Shown here piece after piece: positions 17,905 through 25,872 of a stretch of 64,000 bases of DNA. The stretch is taken from NCBI GenBank assembly GCA_021324295.1, contig JAJPJJ010000082.1, positions 102,248 through 166,247 on the forward strand. The letters are read 5' to 3'. Numbering within the stretch: the stretch's first letter is position 1; each line of letters begins with the position of its first letter. This DNA comes from Bacillota bacterium. GTDB lineage: Bacteria > Sysuimicrobiota > Sysuimicrobiia > Sysuimicrobiales > Segetimicrobiaceae. Under the pieces are notes generated by a model. That model made no database searches. It had not been told where the DNA came from and worked only from the letters and a program-made list of their open reading frames with translations. A program made the translations under genes and the position numbers.

Positions 17905-19155
17905 GTGACCGGCACCCATCGTTCGCAGATCGCTTGGTCACGCGGCCCGGGGGCCACCGGCTACGAGGCGCGCGTCGATATGGGGCGCCTGCGCGCCGGG
18001 CGGGTCGCGCGCGCGGCAGGCTATGACCGTCTCGGATCTCGATGCGGTGCTGGTCCGGAAGGAAGAGAACGTCCGGTACCTCACGAGTTTGCGGCCGCAG
18101 ATCATCGCCGGCAAGAACGGTGTTCTCAACGGTGCGCTCTGCACGCAGGACGGGACTGTGGCGCTGCTCATCTCCGGCGGCGATCGCGACCGTGCCGAGG
18201 CCTCGATGCCCTAGATCGCCGACTGGGAGACGATTCCGATCCTGGAGGAGCCGGGTCTCATCCGGCGCGCCGCGGTCGAGATTATCCCGGGGGCTGTTGC
18301 GCCGACGGGGCCTCCGCGGCGCGCGGATGGGGATCGATCTGGCGAGCAAGCTGCTCATGGACGCGCTGGGCGACACCTGCGCTGATATCCGGTGGGTGGA
18401 CGGTGACGTGGCGATGCAAGGCGGCCCGGCGCATCAAGACGGCCGACGAGCTCGCGCTGATCGAGGAGGCGACTGCGATCGCCGAGGCGGTCACGGCCAG
18501 CGCCGTCGCCGCCGTGCACGAAGGGGTGTGCGAGTGTGACGTGGCCGGCGAGGCGCTGCGGGCGCTCTACCGGCTCGGCGGCGAATATGCGCACGTAACG
18601 GCGCCGTTTGTGGCCAGTGGCGAGCGGATGTCGCCGCCGACCCGGCTCGCCACGGACAAACTGATCCGCGCAGGCGACCTCGTGTTCATCGACATCGGCG
18701 CAATGTGGAACGGCTACTTCGGGGACGTCGGCCGGACGGTAGTCTGCAGTGAGCCGTCGCCCGAGCAGCGGCGCATCTACCGGGCGGTATGGGACGGCCT
18801 GCAGGCCGGCATTGCGGCGATGCGGCCGGGCGCTACCAACGCCGAGGTCACCGCCGCGATCCGCGCCCGGGCCGCGTCCCACGGCCTCGGCGGCCGCTTC
18901 CTGAGCCTCTTCATCGGCCACGGCATCGGGTGCAGCTCTAACGAGCCGCCGTACATCGACGAGCTCTTCCCCGGCGCGGCGACCGTGACGCTGGAAGCCG
19001 GGATGGTGTTCGCGCTCGAGCCGCTGATCTGGCTGCCCGGGGTGCCGGGAGGCGGCGGGGTCCGGCTGGAAGATATGGTGGCCGTGACGGAGGCGGGGGG
19101 GGCGGCGTATCTCGCGGAGTCCCTACTGCGCGACGCTGCTGGCGTGATGGTGTAA
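17905..19155 (+). pseudogene. M24 family (Xaa-Pro peptidase-like) gene with several disruptions
   Basis: The protein must be read in three frames. RVDMGRLRAGRVARA (about 17965-18015) is in one frame, and LDAVLVRKEENVRYLTSLRP (from 18023) in a second. That second frame meets an in-frame TAG at 18212-18214 and then continues sensibly (IADWETIPILEEPG). MGIDLASKLLMDALGDT (about 18326 on) is in a third frame, and RRIKTADELALIEEA to the end (about 18425-19155) is again in the first. The C-terminal metallopeptidase domain is uninterrupted and keeps the metal ligands: DIGAMWNGYFGD, the FIGHGIG histidine, ALEPLI and RLEDMV. So there are three frame changes and one stop, all in the first 520 bases. It may be a decaying gene or a badly called stretch. 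An M24-fold lyase is an alternative to a peptidase. Confidence 0.75.
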
Positions 19156-19371
19156 ACAGCAGGAGCGATCTTTGCGGTCGAGCCGTCGACGCCACCCACA
19201 CCACCGGTCGGGAGGCACCGCGAACGAAGGGAGGCACGTCGACGACCACCATTTGCTGCGGAAGCGCACTTTGTTGCAACCCCGACGCCTGCCAAGCTAT
19301 GGTCCGGGGAAGTTTGCGGCGCATCATGTTGGAGCGGTACTAAGCGGCGCCGTGCGGGAGCGTCCTCGCTC

Positions 19372-20130
19372 GTGACGCCAGCATCCTCCCCCGTCCGGCG
19401 GCCGGGTTCCGTGCCCGGGCCGCAGGTGCTCGCCGGGACGTCCGGGTTCGCGTTCGCCGAGTGGAAGGGCGGCTTCTACCCGCCGGAGCTGCCGGGCGAC
19501 CGGATGCTCTCGCACTACGCGGCCCACCTGCCCACCGTCGAGATCAACGTCTCGTTCTACCGCATGCCGACCGAGGCGATGCTCACGGCGTGGGCGGCGC
19601 AGACGCCGGGCGACTTTCGCTTCGCGATCAAGGCGCACCGCCGGATCACGCACACGAAGCGGCTGCGCGACGTGGACCAGGACGTCCGCTGGCTCTATGA
19701 GCGGGTCGGCACGCTCGGCGACCGCCTGGGCCCGGTGCTGTTCCAGCTCCCGCCGTCGCTACGGAAGGATCTGCCCCTCCTCCAGCAGTTCCTGGCGTCG
19801 CTCCCGCCCCTGCCGTATGTGGCCGTGGAGTTCCGCCACGCGACCTGGCACGACGACGCGGTCTACGATGCGCTGCGCACGTATCGCGCCGCGCTGTGCA
19901 TCGCCGAAGACGACGACTCGTGCGCGCCGCTCGTGCACACCGCGCCGTTCGGATACTACCGGCTGCACCGCCTGCGGTACACTCAGGCGCAGCTGGCGGG
20001 CTGGGCCGAGCACCTGAGCGCGGCCGCGGACCTCCGCCCGGTGTTCTGCTACTTCACGCACGAGACCGGGCCCGAGGCGGTGGCGTACGCGCGGCGGCTG
20101 ATGGAGCTCGCCGGCCGCCCGGCGCGCTGA
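19372..20130 (+). CDS. DUF72 family protein
   Basis: A 252-residue YecE-like TIM-barrel protein of unknown biochemical role. Diagnostic blocks are AGTSGFAFAEWKGGFYP near the N-terminus, the strand-turn VEINVSFYRMPT, FRFAIKAHRRITH, GPVLFQLPPSLRKD and VAVEFRHATW, with a late CYFTHE. These match the family order and length. The GTG at 19372 gives a short extra N-terminus; a start nearer residue 14 is also possible. It lies just upstream of the DNA ligase D gene with a 49-base gap and may share its transcript. Confidence 0.85.
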   Translation: MTPASSPVRRPGSVPGPQVLAGTSGFAFAEWKGGFYPPELPGDRMLSHYAAHLPTVEINVSFYRMPTEAMLTAWAAQTPGDFRFAIKAHRRITHTKRLRDVDQDVRWLYERVGTLGDRLGPVLFQLPPSLRKDLPLLQQFLASLPPLPYVAVEFRHATWHDDAVYDALRTYRAALCIAEDDDSCAPLVHTAPFGYYRLHRLRYTQAQLAGWAEHLSAAADLRPVFCYFTHETGPEAVAYARRLMELAGRPAR

Positions 20131-20179
20131 AGCCCTCCCGCTCCTCGCGGCGCGCGCCGGTTTCTGCTAGGATCGTCTC

Positions 20180-22837
20180 GTGGGCCTGAGGGAATACCGG
20201 CAGAAGCGGCGGTTCGAGCGGACCCCGGAGCCGCGCGGCGCCGCGCGCGCCGCCGCAGGCGCGTCGCGTTTCGTCGTGCAGGAGCACCACGCGCGCCGCG
20301 TGCACTGGGACTTCCGCCTGGAGATGGAGGGCGTGCTCCGCTCGTGGGCGGTGCCCAAGGGGCCGTCGCTCGATCCCGCCGACAAGCGCCTGGCGGTCGC
20401 GGTGGAGGACCACCCCCTCGAGTACGCGGAGTTCGAGGGCGTGATCCCGGAGGGCAACTACGGCGCCGGCACCGTGATGCTGTGGGACCGCGGGACGTAC
20501 GCGTGCCGCGAAGGGGATCCGGCCGAGGCGTTCCGGCGCGGCAAGATGACGCTCGTCCTCTCCGGCCACAAGTTGCGCGGCGAGTTCCACTTCGTGCGCA
20601 CGAAGCGCAACGAAGGGCGCGACTGGTTGCTCTTCAAGGGGAAGGACGAGTTCGCGAGGACCGGTTTCTCCCCGCTCGGGACACGCTCGGTGGCCAGCCG
20701 GCGATCCGTGGAGGAGATCCGCGCCGACCGCGGCGCCCGCTGGACGCCGGCGCGGCGCGGTCGGCGATCAGCCCGCGACGAGGACCCGGCCGACCCGTTT
20801 CCAGCGCCGTTCCGGCCGATGCTCGCGCAGCCGGTCGAGCGGCCCTTCGACCGTCCCGGCTGGCTGTTCGAGGTCAAGTGGGATGGCGTCCGCGCCCTGG
20901 CGTTCCTCCGACGCAGCGGCGCGGCGCAGGAGGTCTCCCTCTACAACCGCGCCGGGCGGCGCCTCAACGCCCGGTTTCCCGAGATCGTGGACGCCGTCGC
21001 GGCGCTGGACGAGCAGAGCATCGTGCTGGACGGCGAGATCGTCGCCCCGGACGAGCGCGGCCAGCCGAGCTTCGCGCGGCTGCAGCACCGGCTGCATCGG
21101 GACGCGGACGCCGGCCCGCCGCACATCCCGGTCGTCTACGCGGTGTTCGATTGCCTGTATCGCGGTGGGCGCGATCTGCGCGCGCGCCCGCTGGCCGAGC
21201 GCCGACGCGCGCTCGAGGAGGTGCGGCTCACCCAGGGGATCGTCCGGGGCGACGTGGTCGAAGGGAAGGGGCTCGCTCTGTTCGACGCGGTGCGGGCGCA
21301 CGGGCTCGAGGGGATCGTCGCCAAGCGGGGGGGCAGCCCCTACCGGCCCGGCGTGCGGAGCCCCGACTGGCAGAAGGTCAAAGTGCGGCACACGACCGAG
21401 GCGGTCGTCGGCGGCTTCACTAGGGGGAAGGGGCGCCGGGCCGCCACCCTCGGCGCGTTGATCCTGGGCCAGTACGACGGGGAGGGCCGGCTCGTGCACA
21501 TCGGCCAGACAGGCGGCGGGTTCGCTGAGGCCGACCTCCGCCTGGTCTCCGCGCTGCTCGAGCCGCTCGTGCAAGACACGTGCCCGTTTGCGCGCCGGCC
21601 GCGGCCGGCCGCCCCGACGACGTGGGTGCGGCCGCGGGTCGTCGTCGAGGTCGAGTACGCGGACCGCACGCCGGACGGGATGCTGCGGTTCCCGGAATTC
21701 GTGAGGGTGCGAGACGACGTCCCTCCGCAGGAGGCGCGGCTGCCCGCCTCCACGGCGGCGCAGCCCGGGGCGGCCGGCCCCCGGGAGCGAGGCGCGGGAG
21801 CGGGGAGCGCGGGGCCCGAGGGACTTGCCTTCACCAACCTGTACAAGGTCTTCTTTCCGGCCGCCGGGTACACCAAGGCGGACGTCATCGACTATTACCG
21901 GCGGATCGCCCGGTACATCGTGCCGCACCTGCGGGATCGCCCGCTCACGCTGCGGCGCTTCCCGAACGGCATCGACGGCGAGGACTTCTTCCAGAAGGAC
22001 GTCACCGACGCGCCCGCGTTCGTCCGGACGGAGCGGCTGTGGTCCGACCAGGGGGAGCGGGACATCCGCGCGATCATCGGCGCCGACGAGCCGACGCTCC
22101 TGTGGCTCGTCCAGCTCGGCTGCATCGAGATGCACGCGTGGTTCTCCCGGACCACCCCGGTCGAGGCGCCCGGGCGGGGGGGGCCGGGCCTGGCGTTCGC
22201 CGGCTCGGCGGCCGCGCTCGAGCACAGCGTGCTCAACTACCCCGACTTCATCGTCTTCGACATCGATCCGTTCCTGTACCCGGAGGGCCAGGCGCCGGTG
22301 AGACGCCACGGCGAGCTGGATCCCGACTACACGCGCCGCGGCTTCGAGGCGGCGCGCCGCGCGGCGCTGTGGCTCGGCGAAGCGTTGGAGTCGGTGGGCC
22401 TCCGGGCGTTCGCCAAGACGTCCGGGAAGACCGGGCTGCACGTCTTCGTCCCCATCGAGCGCCGGCACACGTACGACGTGACGCACGCCTTCGCCAAGAC
22501 GATGGCCGGGTGGCTCGCCGACCGGCACCCCGAGGAGTTGACCGTCGCGTGGGCGGTGCGCGAGCGCGCGGGCAAGGTCTTCCTCGACTACAACCAGAAC
22601 GCGCGCGGCAAGACGCTGGCGAGCGTCTACAGCCTGCGGCCGGTCCCGCAGGCGACCGTGAGCGTGCCCGTGACGTGGGACGAGTTGCGCCGGGGATTCG
22701 ATCCGCTGCAGTGGACGATCGCGACGGTGTTCGAGCGGCTCGAGCGCGTCGGCGATCTGTGGGCGGACATCCTGCGCAGCGCGCAGAGCCTCGACGATCC
22801 TCTCGCGCGCGTCGCCCGCGCCCGCGAGGCCGGCTGA
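20180..22837 (+). CDS. ligD: ATP-dependent DNA ligase D (end-joining)
   Basis: Single-chain end-joining enzyme of 885 residues with domains in the order phosphoesterase, ligase, polymerase. Phosphoesterase (about 25-175): HHARRVHWDFRLEMEGVL and EGVIPEGNYGAGTV. Ligase (about 205-510): nucleotidyl-accepting K233 in EVKWDGVRAL, then the VLDGEIV and GLEGIVAKR motifs. Polymerase/primase (about 555-870): FFPAAGYTKADVIDYYRR, the metal-binding FDIDPF, and KTSGKTGLHVFVP. A disordered, glycine/alanine-rich linker separates the last two. This is the Pseudomonas-type order, not the mycobacterial one. In known systems it works with Ku, which recruits it to double-strand breaks; no Ku gene lies in the window. 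The start codon is GTG. Confidence 0.95.
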   Translation: MGLREYRQKRRFERTPEPRGAARAAAGASRFVVQEHHARRVHWDFRLEMEGVLRSWAVPKGPSLDPADKRLAVAVEDHPLEYAEFEGVIPEGNYGAGTVMLWDRGTYACREGDPAEAFRRGKMTLVLSGHKLRGEFHFVRTKRNEGRDWLLFKGKDEFARTGFSPLGTRSVASRRSVEEIRADRGARWTPARRGRRSARDEDPADPFPAPFRPMLAQPVERPFDRPGWLFEVKWDGVRALAFLRRSGAAQEVSLYNRAGRRLNARFPEIVDAVAALDEQSIVLDGEIVAPDERGQPSFARLQHRLHRDADAGPPHIPVVYAVFDCLYRGGRDLRARPLAERRRALEEVRLTQGIVRGDVVEGKGLALFDAVRAHGLEGIVAKRGGSPYRPGVRSPDWQKVKVRHTTEAVVGGFTRGKGRRAATLGALILGQYDGEGRLVHIGQTGGGFAEADLRLVSALLEPLVQDTCPFARRPRPAAPTTWVRPRVVVEVEYADRTPDGMLRFPEFVRVRDDVPPQEARLPASTAAQPGAAGPRERGAGAGSAGPEGLAFTNLYKVFFPAAGYTKADVIDYYRRIARYIVPHLRDRPLTLRRFPNGIDGEDFFQKDVTDAPAFVRTERLWSDQGERDIRAIIGADEPTLLWLVQLGCIEMHAWFSRTTPVEAPGRGGPGLAFAGSAAALEHSVLNYPDFIVFDIDPFLYPEGQAPVRRHGELDPDYTRRGFEAARRAALWLGEALESVGLRAFAKTSGKTGLHVFVPIERRHTYDVTHAFAKTMAGWLADRHPEELTVAWAVRERAGKVFLDYNQNARGKTLASVYSLRPVPQATVSVPVTWDELRRGFDPLQWTIATVFERLERVGDLWADILRSAQSLDDPLARVARAREAG

Positions 22838-22972
22838 AGCCCGCGCCGGGCCCGCGACGCGGACCTCGGGCCATCGTCCGCTGCGGGAGATCCGGCCGGT
22901 CCCGGCGAACCTGCTCAGGGGCCCCCCCGCGGGCGCAGCCCGCGCGATGGAGCACGCCGAGGAGGAGGACCG

Positions 22973-23920
22973 ATGCCGGAGCACGCCAGGTACGTCTGGT
23001 TCGACGGAGCGATCGTGCCGTGGGAGGAGGCGCGCGTGCACGTCTCCACCGCGGCCGTGCTCCGCGGCGCCAACGTGTTCGAGGGCGTCCGCGCCTACTG
23101 GAACGCCGACGAGCGCGAGCTGTACATCTTCCGGGATGCGGCGCACATGGCCCGCCTCTGGAACTCCGCCAAGATCATGCGGATGTCCCCGCCGTGGACG
23201 CAGGAGGAGCTCAGCGAGGCGGAGGTCGCCGTGCTGCGCGCGAACGCGTTCGAGGGCACCGTGTGGTTCCGGCTCACGCTGTACGTCGGCGAAGGCGAGG
23301 AGCGCGGAGGATCGGACGGACAGGTGCGCATCGGCGGGTTCATCCTGCCGCGGCTGTCCCCGCGCTCGAAGGGTGTCAGCGCGGGCGTCGACTCGTGCGT
23401 CAGCACGTGGACGCGCATCGGCGATGCCTCGGTGCCGCCGCGCGTGAAGGCGGGCGCCAACTACCACAACGCCAGCCTGGCCTGGATGGAGGCGCGCCTT
23501 GCCGGGTACTCGGGCCAGCCGATCATGCTCAACGAGAGGGGCAAGGTCGCGGAAGGCCCCGGCGCCTGCCTCATGATGGTGCGGGACGGCCGGCTCGTCA
23601 CGCCGCCGGTCACGTCTAACATCCTCGAGTCCATCACGAGAGCGACGCTGCTGGAGCTCGCGCGCGACGCCGGCATTCCCACGCAGGAGCGGGAGATCGA
23701 CCGGACGGAGCTGTACGTCGCCGACGAGGCGTTCTTCTGCGGGAGCGGCGCGGAGATCACCCCGATCAACTCGGTGGATCGCTACCCGGTGGGGACGGGC
23801 CGCCCCGGCCCGCTCACGCGGCGGCTGCAGGACCTCTACTTCTCCGTCGTCGAGGGGCGCGTGCCACGGTACCGCGACTGGCTGACGCCGGTGTACCAGC
23901 GGGCCACGACGCCGGCCTGA
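22973..23920 (+). CDS. Class IV (branched-chain type) aminotransferase
   Basis: PLP enzyme of the fold-type IV group, 315 residues, with the same length and motif order as IlvE. The Schiff-base lysine is K159 in PPRVKAGANYHNAS. E194 in the KVAEGPGACL segment and the SNILESITR phosphate-binding block also match. The N-terminus (VWFDGAIVPWEEARVHV, then GANVFEGVRAYW) is typical. GAGGAGGACCG precedes the ATG. Branched-chain amino-acid transamination is the most likely role, though D-amino-acid aminotransferases and related lyases share the fold. No other Ilv/Leu genes are adjacent, so the pathway cannot be confirmed. Confidence 0.87.
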   Translation: MPEHARYVWFDGAIVPWEEARVHVSTAAVLRGANVFEGVRAYWNADERELYIFRDAAHMARLWNSAKIMRMSPPWTQEELSEAEVAVLRANAFEGTVWFRLTLYVGEGEERGGSDGQVRIGGFILPRLSPRSKGVSAGVDSCVSTWTRIGDASVPPRVKAGANYHNASLAWMEARLAGYSGQPIMLNERGKVAEGPGACLMMVRDGRLVTPPVTSNILESITRATLLELARDAGIPTQEREIDRTELYVADEAFFCGSGAEITPINSVDRYPVGTGRPGPLTRRLQDLYFSVVEGRVPRYRDWLTPVYQRATTPA

Positions 23921-23968
23921 TCGGCGGCGGGCACCGGCGGGCGACCGCCGGGCGCCGGGAGGACAGCG

Positions 23969-24886
23969 ATGCGTACCGGGATCGTCCTGCCGCAGATCGG
24001 CCCCGCATCCAGCCCCGAGGCGATCGTGCGCGCGGCGCAGCGCGCCGAGGCGCTGGGCTACGACGGCGTGTGGGTCACCGACCGCCTGCTCTATCCGCTC
24101 CAGCCGCAGACGCCGTATCCGGGGACCCCGGACGGGTCGCTGCCCGCCGTGTACCGGCGCGTCTTCGACCCGCTCGAAACGCTGGCGCTCGCCGCGGCTC
24201 ACACCCGCCGGGCGTCGCTCGGGACCAGCGTGCTGGACATGCCCTTCTACAATCCGGTCGTGCTCGCCCGCCGGTTGACGACGCTGGACGTGCTCTCGGG
24301 CGGCCGCCTGCGCGTCGGGCTGGGCCAGGGGTGGTCCAAGGACGAGTACGACGCGGTCGGGATCGCCCCGCAGAGGCTGGGGCGGCGGGCCGACGAGTTC
24401 ATCCAGGTCCTCACGGCGATCTGGACGACCGACCCCGTCGAGTTTCACGGCCGCTTCTTCCACGTCCCGCGGTCCATCATCCAGCCCAAGCCGGTGCAGA
24501 AGCCTCACCCTCCGCTCTACCTCGCCGGGTACGTCCCCAGCGCGCTGAGGCGGGCGGCGACGCTCGCCAGCGCGTGGCATGTCGTGGGCGTGCCGCTCGA
24601 CGGCATGCGGCAGATGAGCGAGGCGCTCAGGACGATGGCCAGGGACGCGGGCCGGGACCCCGCGACCGTGGAGGTCGTCGTGCGCGCCAACCTGCACATC
24701 ACCGAGGCGCCGCTCGGCCCGGACCGGTGGATCTTCACCGGCACGCTCGACCAGATCCGGGAGGACGTCGCGGCCACCCGGCAGCTGGGGGCGGCCGAGC
24801 TGATCTTCGACCCGACGTTTTCCCCGGGCGTCGACTCGGAGCGGGAGTTCGTCGCGGCGATGGAAACGATCCGCCGGCTGGTGTAG
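23969..24886 (+). CDS. LLM class flavin/F420-dependent oxidoreductase
   Basis: A 305-residue bacterial-luciferase-like TIM barrel. Landmarks are MRTGIVLPQIGP, ALGYDGVWVTDRL, RRASLGTSVLDMPFYNPVVLAR, the conserved LSGGRLRVGLGQGWSKDEY and PKPVQKPHPPLYLAG. Members use FMN or F420 for monooxygenation, dehydrogenation or reduction of diverse substrates. The SGGRxxxGxGxGW block is common to the F420-type subgroup, so F420 use is likely but not demonstrated. It follows the class IV aminotransferase by 48 bases and converges on the BrkB gene, with only four bases between the stops. Confidence 0.88.
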   Translation: MRTGIVLPQIGPASSPEAIVRAAQRAEALGYDGVWVTDRLLYPLQPQTPYPGTPDGSLPAVYRRVFDPLETLALAAAHTRRASLGTSVLDMPFYNPVVLARRLTTLDVLSGGRLRVGLGQGWSKDEYDAVGIAPQRLGRRADEFIQVLTAIWTTDPVEFHGRFFHVPRSIIQPKPVQKPHPPLYLAGYVPSALRRAATLASAWHVVGVPLDGMRQMSEALRTMARDAGRDPATVEVVVRANLHITEAPLGPDRWIFTGTLDQIREDVAATRQLGAAELIFDPTFSPGVDSEREFVAAMETIRRLV

Positions 24887-24890
24887 GCCT

Positions 24891-25793
24891 TCACCCTCCG
24901 CCGCCGGCCGGCCCGGCGCGAGCGGCGGCGGGGCCCGCCGTCCACTGGACGACGAACTCGGCCCCAAGGAGAAAGCTGCACGCGAGGGCGTAGACCCAGA
25001 CGAGCAGCGCCATGATCGCCTGGAGCTGATGATACAGCGTCGCGAAGTCCGCGACGCGCGCCAGGTACAGGCTCAGCGCGTACGCGATGCCGTGCCAGAC
25101 CGCGGTGGCGACGATGGCCCCCGGCCAGGCGTCGCTCCAGCGGACGTACGCGTTGGGCAGGAACCGGTACCCGGTCCAGAAGATCGCGAACTGCGCCAGC
25201 GCGGTGGAGACGGTCAGCACCCGGCCGGTCCCCGCCGGCGGCCGCCGCGGCCACCCGAGCAGATACCCGATCTCGCTGTAGCGGATCAGGCGGAACACGA
25301 GGACGGTGGCGATCAGCATCCCGAGGAAGATCAACAGCGACAGCGCCATCGTGAGGATGCCGACGAGGAACCGCAGGTGAAAGATGCGGCCCCGGACCTC
25401 CCACACGCGGTCCAGGGCCACCTGCAGGGCGGCGAAGACGCCGGTGGCCGCCACGGTCAGGCTCAGGAGCCCGACCACACCGAGCGTGCGCTGCTGGCTA
25501 TACGCGTCCCGGATCGCGCGCAAGAGGAGGTCCGCATCGCCCAACCCACCGAACAGCCGCCCGATGTTGCGGGCGACCGCCGCGGCGGGGAACACAACCT
25601 GCAGGCCGATGAGCAGCAGGACGGCCAGCGGCAGCAGGGAAAACAGCGCGTAGAAGCCGATCGCCGCCGCGGAAAAGAGATCGCCGTGCCGCCAGAAGCC
25701 GAGGACCGCGCGCCCGAACGCCAGCGTGACGCGCCGCGGCAGGGCGAGCGCCACACGGGTCTGGCGGCGCGTAGCCGGCGTCTCCCGAACCAT
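24891..25793 (-). CDS. YihY/BrkB family membrane protein
   Basis: A 300-residue inner-membrane protein of the YihY/BrkB family. About six hydrophobic segments are visible, including AAAIGFYALFSLLPLAVLLLIG and LTMALSLLIFLGMLIATVLVF. The family signature is the FSAAAIGFYALFSL block and the late LYHQLQAIMALLVWVYALAC. The ATG at 25793 is preceded on its own strand by AGGAGAAGG. Upstream in-frame sequence is proline/arginine shadow and was excluded. The function is poorly known; some members are linked to stress resistance or export, and the old ribonuclease BN label is incorrect for the family. It is divergent from the propeller gene at 25873. Confidence 0.88.
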   Translation of the reverse strand: MVRETPATRRQTRVALALPRRVTLAFGRAVLGFWRHGDLFSAAAIGFYALFSLLPLAVLLLIGLQVVFPAAAVARNIGRLFGGLGDADLLLRAIRDAYSQQRTLGVVGLLSLTVAATGVFAALQVALDRVWEVRGRIFHLRFLVGILTMALSLLIFLGMLIATVLVFRLIRYSEIGYLLGWPRRPPAGTGRVLTVSTALAQFAIFWTGYRFLPNAYVRWSDAWPGAIVATAVWHGIAYALSLYLARVADFATLYHQLQAIMALLVWVYALACSFLLGAEFVVQWTAGPAAARAGPAGGGG

Positions 25794-25872
25794 GCCTTCT
25801 CCTTTTTTTCCCTGGGCCGCCCCCGGCCGGGCGCTCACCGCCCCAGGCGCCGGGGCTCTCCGGAGGTGCTGT

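Noticed and set aside
2611..19155. Horizontal island with integrase or insertion sequences
   Set aside because: No integrase, transposase, tRNA or flanking direct repeat was seen, and the composition looks like the rest of the window. The island is unusual in content but has no mobility markers.
20768..24967. Very long open frame on the minus strand opposite ligD and its neighbours
   Set aside because: It lies entirely antisense to well-recognised genes and reads as arginine/proline/glycine-rich text with no domain. Such frames are expected in high-G+C DNA.
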